NCBI GenBank assembly: GCA_003278535.1
Contig: QCEG01000006.1
Coordinates: forward strand, 1 to 64,000
Direction of reading: 5' to 3'
Length of the DNA: 64,000 nucleotides
From: Prochlorococcus sp. AG-355-N18
Lineage (GTDB): Bacteria; Cyanobacteriota; Cyanobacteriia; PCC-6307; Cyanobiaceae
Under the pieces are notes generated by a model, which saw nothing but the letters and a program-made list of their open reading frames with translations, was not told the DNA's origin and made no database searches. Made by a program: the position numbers and the translations under genes. Below, one piece after another: positions 35,830-45,746 of this stretch; position 1 is the first letter of the stretch; each line of letters opens with the position of its first letter.

Positions 35830-36939
35830 TTATTTTGATGGAAGTTGAGGCAAATCTGTACCTAATTTAAATCTATAGAATCTTAATAAATAAGCCAAAA
35901 TTATAATTACTAAAATAGTAGTTATCCCGATCAAAAGTTTGTTGAGGCTCCAGAAAGAAAATTCAAGACTATTTATCTGTCCTTGATCTAAATTCCAAAT
36001 TATTAGATTTTTTGTGATTTCTATATTTGAATTATTTTTATCAGTAAGAGTAGCTTTATTAGGGTGAATAATTTTGAAAATTAGTTCTAAATTATCAATA
36101 CCTTGAATAGACTTTAGATCCATATCTAATCTGTATAAGTATTTTTTAAAAAAAATGAAGTTTTTTTGAGTAGTATTAATTTCTATATTCGTAGATCCTC
36201 CCGCCAAATCTCCAGCTGTATTTTGGATAATTTTAAGAACTTGCTTTGCATCTTCTAAATTGAGATTTTTATGTTTTAAAGAAAAGGTTGATTCGTCTTG
36301 TTCAATTTCTTGGTCAGGAAAAATATCTTTCATTTTCTCCTCAAATTTTAATTGCCAAGGGAATTTATTTATATATTTACTTTCAATCACTAGATTATTC
36401 GTTATTGAATCAAGTTCACTAAGATCAAGGGTATCTTCAATTTTAACGCAGCCACTTAAGAGTGGGATTAATAATAATAGTATTAAAAAAATGATCAGTG
36501 AAAAGCCTTTTTGAAAGGGCTTTGTTTCACCAGTTGGGGTCTCAGTTACATTTATAAATTTCTTTTTCTCCAATACTTCTCTTTTTTTGCGAAGTGAGTT
36601 AAGAGATTTTTTATTTTGTGAGGGGTCGCTTTCAATCTGTACATTCCAATTTTCTGGCTTTTTAATTTCAGGAGAGTCTATAACTTCCATTAAATATTTT
36701 GCATTTTCTCTAGTCTTATTATCGTAAGATTTTAGGAGTTCTTTACAAAACTTTTTAGCCTCCTCCTTTTTATTGATACCGCAAAGAGCAGTTATTAATA
36801 TTGTTCTTAAATTCACTCCTTCTTTACTTGACAAAGGAAATGATTCGATTAAAGGCAAAAGAAATTCAATACAAAAATGATACTCACCCCTAGCTAAAGC
36901 AAGTTCTACTGTTTCTAAAACTTGCTCATAAGTTTTCAT
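35830..36939 (-). CDS. DUF3153-like membrane protein with N-terminal helical repeats
   Basis: 369 residues. The first ~90 residues look like TPR-type helices (EYHFCIEFLLPLIESFPLSS, then ALCGINKKEEAKKFCKELL). A charged linker leads to a first hydrophobic segment with a lipobox-like LLSGC (about 152-166), then an extracytoplasmic region (QLKFEEKMKDIFPDQEIEQD and GDLAGGSTNIEI) and a C-terminal helix (LLIGITTILVIIILAYLL) with a basic tail. The second half resembles the cyanobacterial DUF3153 family. Function unknown. The internal Cys after the TM is not at a signal-peptide position, so lipidation is unlikely. It starts 3 bp after argB. Confidence 0.65.
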   Translation of the reverse strand: MKTYEQVLETVELALARGEYHFCIEFLLPLIESFPLSSKEGVNLRTILITALCGINKKEEAKKFCKELLKSYDNKTRENAKYLMEVIDSPEIKKPENWNVQIESDPSQNKKSLNSLRKKREVLEKKKFINVTETPTGETKPFQKGFSLIIFLILLLLIPLLSGCVKIEDTLDLSELDSITNNLVIESKYINKFPWQLKFEEKMKDIFPDQEIEQDESTFSLKHKNLNLEDAKQVLKIIQNTAGDLAGGSTNIEINTTQKNFIFFKKYLYRLDMDLKSIQGIDNLELIFKIIHPNKATLTDKNNSNIEITKNLIIWNLDQGQINSLEFSFWSLNKLLIGITTILVIIILAYLLRFYRFKLGTDLPQLPSK

Positions 36940-36942
36940 ATG

Positions 36943-37794
36943 TTAGGCGACTATCATTGTACCTATTCCGGAATTTGTAAAAATCTCAAGAAGTAATGAA
37001 TGTTCTATTCTTCCATCAATTATGTGAGCTGCTTTGACTCCTTGAGCTAAAGCTCTTATACAGCATTCTGTCTTTGGAATCATACCTTCAGTCACAATTT
37101 TTTTATCAATCAAATCTCTTGCCTCTTTGAGATTAGTTCTTTCAACAAGACTATTTTTGTTATCTTTTTCTTTTAAAATCCCTTGAGTATCAGTAAGAAG
37201 AATAAGTTTTTCTGCATTTATGGCAGCAGCAATTTCTCCAGCAACAAAATCTGCATTGATATTATGGGAAATACCCTCCAAGGTTGATCCAATACTAGAA
37301 ATAATTGGGATATATCCTTTAGAAATAAGAGGATCTAATATTTCAGGATTGATTTTTGTAACCTCTCCCACTAACCCATGGCTCCCATCTCCTAGTTCTC
37401 TAGATTGAATTAAGTTGCCATCAAGACCTGATATCCCCACAGCTAAGGATCCAGTTTTATTAATGCCTTTTACAATTTGTTTGTTAACTCTACCCATTAG
37501 AACCATCTCGACAATTTCCATTGTTTTTTGATCAGTAATTCTTAATCCATTTTCGAATTTAGGAGATATTTCTAATTTCTTTAACCAATTATTAATCTCA
37601 GGTCCACCTCCATGAATTACTATCGGACAAACCCCAACGGTTGATAAAAGTGCTATGTCTCTAAAAAAAGCATTTTTTAAATTATCATTTTCCATAACAG
37701 AACCGCCATACTTGATAACAATTTTTCTACCTGAGAAACTTTGTATATATGGAAGTGCTTCGCTTAATATTGATACTCTCTGAGAATCATTCAT
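36943..37794 (-). CDS. argB: Acetylglutamate kinase
   Basis: 283 residues. Amino-acid kinase motifs are seen: [24 protein letters not shown] (substrate Gly loop), and [13 protein letters not shown] (nucleotide site). [21 protein letters not shown] is typical of ArgB. It phosphorylates N-acetylglutamate, the controlled step of arginine synthesis. In cyanobacteria it is bound and activated by PII (GlnB). The N-terminal helix [19 protein letters not shown] is the arginine-sensitive extension seen in such enzymes. It is followed 3 bp later by the DUF3153-like gene. Confidence 0.96.
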   Translation of the reverse strand: MNDSQRVSILSEALPYIQSFSGRKIVIKYGGSVMENDNLKNAFFRDIALLSTVGVCPIVIHGGGPEINNWLKKLEISPKFENGLRITDQKTMEIVEMVLMGRVNKQIVKGINKTGSLAVGISGLDGNLIQSRELGDGSHGLVGEVTKINPEILDPLISKGYIPIISSIGSTLEGISHNINADFVAGEIAAAINAEKLILLTDTQGILKEKDNKNSLVERTNLKEARDLIDKKIVTEGMIPKTECCIRALAQGVKAAHIIDGRIEHSLLLEIFTNSGIGTMIVA

Positions 37795-37858
37795 TATTAA
37801 AATTCATTAAAAATTGATTGAATTGAGAAATTAGGTTTTTACAAATATATCCCTATAT

Positions 37859-38389
37859 TCAATAAAAGAGAATAAAATCAAATTCTTTTTTATTATCGTC
37901 GATAATAAATTCTGATTCAAGACCTTTGACGAAAAACCTGTTTAATCTTTCTTGTTTTTCAATCCATTTTTCTAGAGGAACAGCGTTTAGTTCGAAACGC
38001 ATTCTGAGACCATTTTTTTCTTCTTTTGTAATTTCTTCTATTTCTTTTAATTGAGGGGGGTTATCCTCGTCCCACAAATTTAAAGATTCTAATGACGATT
38101 CAAGATGAGCTTTTATACCATACCTCCATCTTGTAACATCTTTAACTAGTGCTGTTAATTCTTTTGGTCTATTAAATTTATTTGTCGCAAAATTTGTCTT
38201 GTCAAAAAATTTTACAGGAGGTATTTCGGAAGTCTTTAAGCCTAATCCAATTAGAAAAATAGGTACTCCATAAAAAAAAGTAGGTACACTTAAATTTACT
38301 GAGTCTGTAAAATAAGCAGTCATTCCAACAAAAGCTAATATACCCCCAGCGGTTACGATTAAGTTTCCAGGCGATAAGTATTTCTTCAT
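37859..38389 (-). CDS. DUF2854-like membrane protein
   Basis: 176 residues. Two N-terminal hydrophobic helices (NLIVTAGGILAFVGMTAYF and FFYGVPIFLIGLGL) precede a soluble domain with TRWRYGIKAHLESSLESL and MRFELNAVPLEKWIEKQERLNRFF, features of the cyanobacterial/plastid DUF2854 family. Function unknown. It is 64 bp upstream of argB on the same strand and divergent from a 60-residue gene. Confidence 0.7.
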   Translation of the reverse strand: MKKYLSPGNLIVTAGGILAFVGMTAYFTDSVNLSVPTFFYGVPIFLIGLGLKTSEIPPVKFFDKTNFATNKFNRPKELTALVKDVTRWRYGIKAHLESSLESLNLWDEDNPPQLKEIEEITKEEKNGLRMRFELNAVPLEKWIEKQERLNRFFVKGLESEFIIDDNKKEFDFILFY

Positions 38390-38431
38390 TTTGATTATGT
38401 AGAATGAGTTTTAAATGTGCTAACAAGTATT

Positions 38432-38614
38432 ATGCAAGATCCTAATACTGCAAATCAAGGAGATTTAATTTTTAAACTTGATCAAGATAGAGCATGGCTA
38501 CTAGAAAATCTTGATAAGGGTAAATGGCCAGAAATCAGAAGCGAACTTGCCGCGCTTGAAAGAAAAATAAGCAAATTTATTATAAGTGTTCAAGAAAATA
38601 ATGTTGATATTTAA
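38432..38614 (+). CDS. Small soluble protein, unknown function
   Basis: 60 residues from the ATG at 38432; a GTG five codons upstream is open but gives a less natural start. MQDPNTANQGDLIFKLDQDR and WLLENLDKGKWPEIRSELAALERKI form a charged, probably helical protein. Residue use is regular and the frame fills the gap between divergent DUF2854-like and convergent ssb, so it is likely real. No family is recognised. Confidence 0.6.
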   Translation: MQDPNTANQGDLIFKLDQDRAWLLENLDKGKWPEIRSELAALERKISKFIISVQENNVDI

Positions 38615-38615
38615 T

Positions 38616-39041
38616 TTAAAAAGGTATTTCGTCAACTTCGGGTACTAAAGGTGAACTATCCCAACTAGATTTTGTGGAGGTTTCTTTATTTTTAAAAGAA
38701 TCATTATTTTCTTTTTGATCAGACTTAATGACATCAACTGGCGAAATCTGATGAATCTTTGAAGCTGTTAGTTCTGGTTGCTTTTCTTTTGTTCCGTCTT
38801 TTCTCGTGACAGAATTCATTTTTAGACGTCCCTCAATAACAATATTTTGCCCTTCCTTTAGCTCATCTACCATTTCTTGGGCAATATTTCCCCACCCTAT
38901 GATCTTGAGATCTCTGGTTGGATCTTCACTACGTAATCCTTTAAAATTAACAATCATTTCTGCAATTGGAGTTTGGTTCTCTTTGGTATACCTCATTTGG
39001 GGAGCGCTATTGATTACCGCCTGAATTAAACAATGATTCAT
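38616..39041 (-). CDS. ssb: Single-stranded DNA-binding protein
   Basis: 141 residues. An N-terminal OB fold (MNHCLIQAVINSAPQMRYT, LKIIGWGNIAQEMVDEL, GQNIVIEGRLKMNS) is followed by a disordered Ser/Lys-rich linker and a C-terminal acidic tip ending DEIPF, the partner-binding peptide that contacts PriA, RecO and others. It coats ssDNA in replication and repair. The OB fold is slightly divergent from E. coli SSB, as usual in picocyanobacteria. It is convergent with the 60-residue gene and divergent from cobK. Confidence 0.9.
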   Translation of the reverse strand: MNHCLIQAVINSAPQMRYTKENQTPIAEMIVNFKGLRSEDPTRDLKIIGWGNIAQEMVDELKEGQNIVIEGRLKMNSVTRKDGTKEKQPELTASKIHQISPVDVIKSDQKENNDSFKNKETSTKSSWDSSPLVPEVDEIPF

Positions 39042-39069
39042 TACTTACTATTTAATTAAAGATATACTG

Positions 39070-39867
39070 ATGCAGAATCAAGAAAATTGCTATAAAAATG
39101 TTTGGATCCTATCAGGAACTTCGGATGGTCCTGTAATAGCTAATAGGCTTCTTGAACTTAATTATTCAGTCTTTGCAAGTGTTTTAACTTATAAAGCAGG
39201 GCAAGCTTATAATGAAAATCCAAAGTTACATATCATTACGGGTAAATTAAATAATAAAGATCAAATAATTAATTTCATACATAAAAATAAAATCACATGC
39301 GTTGTCGATGCTACTCATCCTTTTGCCTTAATAATTTCTAAAAATCTTAATAATGCATGTAACGAGATTAATATACCTCTTTTACTATTTGAGAGGAATT
39401 CTGTAATAAATAACACTAATAATTTTTTTTATATTGATGATTTAAAAGATATAAATAGCGCTGATATAGAAAATAAGAATATTCTTCTGGCAATAGGATC
39501 AAGATTCCTGAAAGATACAGCTAATTATTATATGAATTGCAAAGCAAATGTATTTACAAGGGTGCTTCCAACTTATGAGAGTATAACTAAAGCTTTTGGA
39601 TCATCAATTAAAAATTCAAACATAGCGATACTTGAACCTAGTAAAAATAACAAAAGCATTTTAGAAAAAAAACTTTGTGATTTTTGGGAGATAGATTATG
39701 TTCTATGCAGAGAATCTGGAAGTTATTCTCAGAAAAACTGGGAGATTATAGTTTCTGGAAGTAAAATGAAGTTATTTTTGGTTAAAAGGCCGAAAGTTAA
39801 AAATGATTATTCTCACTCTTTCAATCAATACCAGGATTTGATTAATCACATAATTAAAAAATATTGA
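39070..39867 (+). CDS. cobK: Precorrin-6A (cobalt-precorrin-6A) reductase
   Basis: 265 residues. The N-terminal GTSDGPVIANRLLE NADPH site and VDATHPFALIISKNLNNAC (the DATHPFA motif) are the CobK/CbiJ hallmark. Also present are FTRVLPTYE and the later CRESGSYSQKNWEI (usual ESG..GG block, here changed). It reduces a corrin ring double bond in the cytoplasm. It is 13 bp upstream of cutA on the same strand and starts 28 bp from the divergent ssb. Confidence 0.87.
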   Translation: MQNQENCYKNVWILSGTSDGPVIANRLLELNYSVFASVLTYKAGQAYNENPKLHIITGKLNNKDQIINFIHKNKITCVVDATHPFALIISKNLNNACNEINIPLLLFERNSVINNTNNFFYIDDLKDINSADIENKNILLAIGSRFLKDTANYYMNCKANVFTRVLPTYESITKAFGSSIKNSNIAILEPSKNNKSILEKKLCDFWEIDYVLCRESGSYSQKNWEIIVSGSKMKLFLVKRPKVKNDYSHSFNQYQDLINHIIKKY

Positions 39868-39880
39868 TGTTTAATCCTTT

Positions 39881-40186
39881 ATGGAAATATTAGTTATTAT
39901 CACAACTGAATCAAGTAACGCAAATGCTTTGCGAATGGCTAAATTACTTATACAAAATAAACTTGCAGCTTGTGTTTCGATAAAGCAAATTTTTTCAATT
40001 TATAAGTGGAATAATGATATTGAAGAAACTAAAGAGTTTGAAATCACAATAAAAAGTAAACAAGAATTTAAAGATTATTTAATTGAATTCTTAAATAAAA
40101 ATTCCACATATGATGTCCCTCAAATTATTTATAAAAAATACCATGCTGAGATGAAATATTATGATTGGATCAATAAAACTATTTGA
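39881..40186 (+). CDS. cutA: CutA family protein
   Basis: 101 residues, typical length of the trimeric CutA1 fold. KLAACVSIKQIFSIYKWNNDIEE is the diagnostic block, followed by YDVPQIIYKKYHAE. CutA was linked to divalent cation tolerance in E. coli, but its role elsewhere is unsure. It follows cobK by 13 bp, and its stop abuts that of the convergent PfkB-family kinase. Confidence 0.93.
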   Translation: MEILVIITTESSNANALRMAKLLIQNKLAACVSIKQIFSIYKWNNDIEETKEFEITIKSKQEFKDYLIEFLNKNSTYDVPQIIYKKYHAEMKYYDWINKTI

Positions 40187-41197
40187 TTAAATTTCTCTTA
40201 TTAACTCTTTAAGATCAATATCTGATCTAGATCCTAATTGCGTAATTATTTGTCCAGCACAAATTGAAGCTATCTCTCCACATTTCTTAAGGGAACAATT
40301 GTTTACTAATCCATGGATAAATGCTCCCGCATAGATATCTCCCGCTCCTGTAGTATCAATAATCTTGCCTTTCATTACTGACTCAATTATTTCAACATTA
40401 TTTTTGTTAATTATGAGAGAACCATTACTTCCAAGAGTTACTATTACTAATTCACATAAAGAAAATAGGTCTTCTTGGCAGCTTGCTAATTTATCATTTT
40501 TAAATAAACTTAAAACCTCGGATTCATTACAAAAAACAATATCTACATATTCATCAATTAATTCTAAGAAACTCTCACGATGTCTATCTACACAAAATGA
40601 ATCAGACAATGAAAGGATTATTTTTGTATTAGATTGTTTTGCAATTTGGGCGGCTTTAGTAAAAGCTTTTTTTGCTAATTCGCTGTCCCATAAATACCCT
40701 TCTAAATATAAGTATTTACTTTCCTTAATCACTGTAAAGTCAATGTCTTCTGGTTCAAACTCTATAGATGCTCCTAGGTAAGTGCACATAGTTCTTTGTG
40801 CATCAGGTGTAATCAAAATAATTGAATGTGCTGTTGAAGCACCTTCAATAGTTGGTGGAGTATTAAAAATAGTTTTACTTTGTTTAATATTTTCAGAAAA
40901 GAAATTTCCAAATTGATCATTTTTCACCCTTCCAATAAACTGAACCTTATTACCTAATTCTGCTAAACAAACAACGGTATTTGCTGAGGATCCCCCTGAT
41001 ATTTGTTTGATGACTTTGCAATTTCCTAACAATCTCTGAGATTCATCAGAATTAATTAGATTCATTGATCCTTTATCCAGATTATTTATCTCAAGAAACT
41101 CATCTTCAATATTCACAATAATATCAACTATTGCGTTGCCCAGACCAATGAGATCAACCGTTTTATTCTGTTCAAAATGTCTAAAGGATTCCTTCAT
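40187..41197 (-). CDS. PfkB-family sugar/nucleoside kinase (adenosine-kinase-like)
   Basis: 336 residues. The ribokinase fold is clear: the N-terminal IGLGNAIVDIIVNIED, the GGSSANTVVCLAELG substrate loop, and the C-terminal DTTGAGDIYAGAFIHGL with the catalytic Asp of GAGD. The substrate could be adenosine, ribose or fructose; the length and N-terminal block resemble adenosine kinases. It is the last gene of proS-psb27-purA-(this), 15 bp after purA, which weakly favours a purine role. Confidence 0.82.
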   Translation of the reverse strand: MKESFRHFEQNKTVDLIGLGNAIVDIIVNIEDEFLEINNLDKGSMNLINSDESQRLLGNCKVIKQISGGSSANTVVCLAELGNKVQFIGRVKNDQFGNFFSENIKQSKTIFNTPPTIEGASTAHSIILITPDAQRTMCTYLGASIEFEPEDIDFTVIKESKYLYLEGYLWDSELAKKAFTKAAQIAKQSNTKIILSLSDSFCVDRHRESFLELIDEYVDIVFCNESEVLSLFKNDKLASCQEDLFSLCELVIVTLGSNGSLIINKNNVEIIESVMKGKIIDTTGAGDIYAGAFIHGLVNNCSLKKCGEIASICAGQIITQLGSRSDIDLKELIREI

Positions 41198-41212
41198 TTA
41201 TTAGGAACTAAA

Positions 41213-42577
<1,365 letters not shown>

Positions 42578-42604
42578 TTACTTTTAAAAAGTAAATGAAT
42601 TGTA

Positions 42605-43042
42605 TCAACTTTCTCTTAGAACCATTTTTTCAGCAAGAGAAAATTCTTTGGTTAAACGCTCCTTAAGTTTATCTGGTAAAGGTCTACTTGCAAAGTTTTT
42701 GTAATGACCTGCCATAGCATTTAATGCTGTTTGCATTGTGGTAAATGATTGCGTTTTATTAACCATCCCTCTATTTCTATATCTGGAAATATAGTCAGTT
42801 ATGAGTGTAAGAGCCTCACTTCTTACTTCATCTTTATTAGGAGAATCTTTTGGTGTATCAACAGCTGTTTGTAATGTTTTAACAACTGATATTGTATCTT
42901 TTGTATAGTCACCTGTCATAGAGGTTTTTGCAGCCATGGAAGGGGAACTAAATAGTGTAAAAACAACAATTAAAGATATTGCAAAAGATATAGCTTTGGT
43001 AAGATTCTTAAAAAATAATTTTGATGTCCATTTCAATAACAT
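42605..43042 (-). CDS. psb27: Photosystem II assembly protein Psb27
   Basis: 145 residues. A signal peptide (helix about 13-32, ending SSPSMAA) precedes the four-helix Psb27 domain: DYTKDTISVVKTLQTAV, ALTLITDYISRYRNR, and SFTTMQTALNAMAGHY. The family binds CP43 on the lumenal side in immature photosystem II and hinders early Mn-cluster assembly. In Synechocystis it is a lipoprotein, but I see no lipobox Cys at this cleavage site (SMAAKTS), so here it seems to be soluble or anchored by an uncleaved helix. It is 27 bp downstream of proS on the same strand. Confidence 0.92.
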   Translation of the reverse strand: MLLKWTSKLFFKNLTKAISFAISLIVVFTLFSSPSMAAKTSMTGDYTKDTISVVKTLQTAVDTPKDSPNKDEVRSEALTLITDYISRYRNRGMVNKTQSFTTMQTALNAMAGHYKNFASRPLPDKLKERLTKEFSLAEKMVLRES

Positions 43043-43069
43043 AACTTAGCTCCCAAAAAAAAATAAGCC

Positions 43070-44872
43070 TTAAGATTTTTTATTGTACATTATTTCAGTT
43101 TCGGAAATAAATGTTTCCAACAATTTATCAATACTAATTTTAAGCTTAGTATTATTTGTTCTGCATAAAAGTTCTACTTCTTTATTAATAGAATCTCTGC
43201 CAATAATTATCTGAAAAGGAATACCAATTAATTCTGCATCTTTAAATTTCACTCCAGCTCTATCATTTCTATCGTCAAGAAGAACATCAATTTTATTAAT
43301 TAAAAAGTTGTTATAGATTTGCTCAGAAAGATCACTTTGAATAGGATCTTTTAGGTTCGTTGGAATAATAATAACTTCAAAAGGAGAAACTTGGATAGGC
43401 CAACAAATTCCTTTTTGATCATGATTCTGTTCGATAGCAGCTTGAGCTATTCTTGTTACTCCTATTCCATAACAACCCATCCATAAATTTTTTAACTTAC
43501 CATCCTTATCAGAGAACTTTGCATTTAATTTTTCACTATATTTCTGACCTAGTTGGAAAATATGTCCAATCTCGATACCTTTTTTTTCTTTTAGTTCTTC
43601 ATCACTATCAATACTTATTTTATCTCCTTTTTTGGCATTCCTTATATCCCCAATTAGATATTCTTTCGAAGCAAAAGAAAATTCTTGAAAAACTTTATGG
43701 AAATTAACTTTATTCCCACCACTTATAAACTTTGAAAGGTCACTTGCAGAATGATCAATTATTCTTGTCCATTTTTTATCCCAATTAGAATTAGCTTTAA
43801 TAGTTTTATTATCTAAATCTGGCCCTATAAAACCTAAGGGAAAATCAACTAGATTTTTTTCGATAGTATTTTTGTCTTCAATCTTTTTAAGATTAAGGAG
43901 ATTGAAATTATGAAGTTTATTGATTAAGTTAAAAAGCTTTACTTCATTAATATGTTGATCCCCTCTTATGCAAGCAAGAATTGGGACCTCAAATTCGCCT
44001 TCAAATTGTGCAAGGAATATTACTACCTTAATAATCTGACTAGGGTCTAAATTATTATTTTCGCAAACTTCTAGGATTGTTTTTTGTTGAGGTGTCTCCA
44101 ACCACTCTGCAAAATTATCTTCTAGTGGAATAGGTTGAGAGGGTAGAGAAATAGCTTTTTCAATATTTGCGGCATAAGAACCACTTTGAGTAAACAAAAT
44201 GGAATCTTCCCCAGCATCAGCAGTTACCATAAATTCTTTAGATGAGGCACCGCCAATTGCTCCACTATCAGCTTCGACCCCTACAGTCTGCAGTCCACAA
44301 GATTTAAAAATATTTTCATAAGCATTGCCCACCTTTTCATAGAAAGAAGCCAGATCTTTTTCTGAAGAATGAAAAGAATAACCATCTTTCATTATAAATT
44401 CCCTACTTCTCATCAATCCAAACCTTGGCCTTATTTCATCTCTAAATTTTGTCTGAATTTGATAAAAACATTGAGGTAATTGCTTATAGGAGTTGATGGT
44501 CTCTGATGCAATACTCGTGATCACCTCTTCGTGAGTTGGAGCTAAACCAAATTCTTTACCTTGTCTATCTTTGAGATTAAACATTATTCCTTCCCCTGCA
44601 GTATATCCTTCCCACCTTTCACTTCTTCTCCATAAATCTGCAGGATGAAGTTGGGGTAATAGTAGTTTTGTACAACCAATACTATTAAGTTCTCTCTCTA
44701 TTATTGCGGATATTTTTTCAATAACTCTAAGCATTAATGGCATGTATGCATAAATACCGCTGTTAACTCTGCGAATATATCCAGCTTTTAAAAGTAATTG
44801 ATGTGAAATAATCTCAGCTTCAGAAGGTGTGTCACGAAGTGTCCCCAGAGGAAATGAGATTGTCACGCGCAT
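43070..44872 (-). CDS. proS: Prolyl-tRNA synthetase (bacterial type)
   Basis: 600 residues with the bacterial ProRS layout: class II motif 1 region with GIYAYMPLMLRVI, motif 2 FRDEIRPRFGLMRSREFIMKD, an editing-type insertion (roughly 220-400), motif 3 GCYGIGVTRIAQAAIEQ, and an anticodon-binding C-terminus (DVLLDDRNDRAGVKFKD). It charges tRNA-Pro. The ATG at 44870-44872 begins MRVTISFPLGTLRDTPSEAE. It leads the proS-psb27-purA-kinase run. Confidence 0.96.
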   Translation of the reverse strand: MRVTISFPLGTLRDTPSEAEIISHQLLLKAGYIRRVNSGIYAYMPLMLRVIEKISAIIERELNSIGCTKLLLPQLHPADLWRRSERWEGYTAGEGIMFNLKDRQGKEFGLAPTHEEVITSIASETINSYKQLPQCFYQIQTKFRDEIRPRFGLMRSREFIMKDGYSFHSSEKDLASFYEKVGNAYENIFKSCGLQTVGVEADSGAIGGASSKEFMVTADAGEDSILFTQSGSYAANIEKAISLPSQPIPLEDNFAEWLETPQQKTILEVCENNNLDPSQIIKVVIFLAQFEGEFEVPILACIRGDQHINEVKLFNLINKLHNFNLLNLKKIEDKNTIEKNLVDFPLGFIGPDLDNKTIKANSNWDKKWTRIIDHSASDLSKFISGGNKVNFHKVFQEFSFASKEYLIGDIRNAKKGDKISIDSDEELKEKKGIEIGHIFQLGQKYSEKLNAKFSDKDGKLKNLWMGCYGIGVTRIAQAAIEQNHDQKGICWPIQVSPFEVIIIPTNLKDPIQSDLSEQIYNNFLINKIDVLLDDRNDRAGVKFKDAELIGIPFQIIIGRDSINKEVELLCRTNNTKLKISIDKLLETFISETEIMYNKKS

Positions 44873-45045
44873 ACAAAAAATCCTTAATAATATTTAATTT
44901 TATCAATTAAGATGAAAAAACAATTTAAAGTGTCTTGAGTCCCTCAACGCGGCTAGTCTAAAAATATTGTTTCTGCTAACTTTTTCAGTAATGAAGTTCA
45001 AACTCTTTTAAAAGTTCATTATTACTAAAACATTTTCTTAAGTTT

Positions 45046-45396
45046 ATGGAAAATATAGATTCCAATATTTCTAGCGAAGAGGAATTAGTAGGTATTGATG
45101 AAGTTCAAAAATTCCTAAACAGATCAAGAGCTTCTGTCTATAGGTATACAAATACAGATTTAAGAAATCTAAACCCTAACTTTAATCCAAGAAAATTAAA
45201 TCCCGAATTTAGAACTGATCAAAAAGATCCTTTAAAATTTCATCCCAATGAAGTAGCAAGATTTGCAAAAGATATTTTAAGAATTAAGGAAGTTACTGTA
45301 GAGGTCTTTAATACACCTTCCTCCGCTGCTCAAAATATACTGGTGCAAATATTAGATGAACTGAAATCTATTAGGTCTTTGCTGGAAAAAGAGTAA
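45046..45396 (+). CDS. Excisionase/MerR-like helix-turn-helix protein, unknown role
   Basis: 116 residues. IDEVQKFLNRSRASVYRYTN looks like a winged-helix/excisionase-type DNA-binding start, and FHPNEVARFAKDILRIKEV a second helical part; a short coiled segment (LVQILDELKSIRSLLEKE) may dimerise. The middle is rich in Asn/Pro/Arg repeats (NLNPNFNPRKLNPEF). No phage or plasmid genes are nearby, so a chromosomal regulator or nucleoid-type protein is possible. It is not recognised as a named family. Confidence 0.6.
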   Translation: MENIDSNISSEEELVGIDEVQKFLNRSRASVYRYTNTDLRNLNPNFNPRKLNPEFRTDQKDPLKFHPNEVARFAKDILRIKEVTVEVFNTPSSAAQNILVQILDELKSIRSLLEKE

Positions 45397-45491
45397 TTAA
45401 AAGTCACTAGTCAATGTTTTGATTTATTGACATTTTGAATGTAGGATAATGATGTTAAATTATCTCCTTAATCTTTACCAATTAAGAGTTC

Positions 45492-45746
45492 TTGAGTTAC
45501 ACGAAATCAAAGCAGTTTATTCGAAGTAAATCAAGGGAAGAATCTTCTTATGGTTCTGCCATAAGTGATTTTGAAAGAGATGATGATGACCCTTTAAGTA
45601 TAAGGAGTTTATCAATAACATCTCTAGGTATTATTTTTGCAATTTTGACAATTTTTTTACCTTCAATAAGCATTTTAATTGGAAGACCCTTATCTCAAGG
45701 AAACGAGATAATTCAAAATCACGATTTTAAAAAAGATGGACCTTAG
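45492..45746 (+). CDS. Small single-pass membrane protein, unknown function
   Basis: 84 residues from a TTG at 45492. A Ser/Arg/Asp-rich N-terminus (FIRSKSREESSYGSAISDFE) leads to one hydrophobic helix (about 45-65, SLGIIFAILTIFLPSISILIG). Its end overlaps the start of the second pyrophosphatase by 11 bp, so the two are probably co-translated. No family recognised. Confidence 0.6.
   Translation: MSYTKSKQFIRSKSREESSYGSAISDFERDDDDPLSIRSLSITSLGIIFAILTIFLPSISILIGRPLSQGNEIIQNHDFKKDGP

Noticed and set aside
38202..38426. Minus-strand frame overlapping the DUF2854-like gene
   Set aside because: It is an out-of-frame shadow rich in Trp/Phe/Leu caused by the membrane-protein codons of the real gene.
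44940..45045. Imperfect inverted repeat upstream of the HTH-like gene
   Set aside because: The arms around agtaatgaa and gttcattatta need gaps to pair, so it is not convincing as a terminator or operator.
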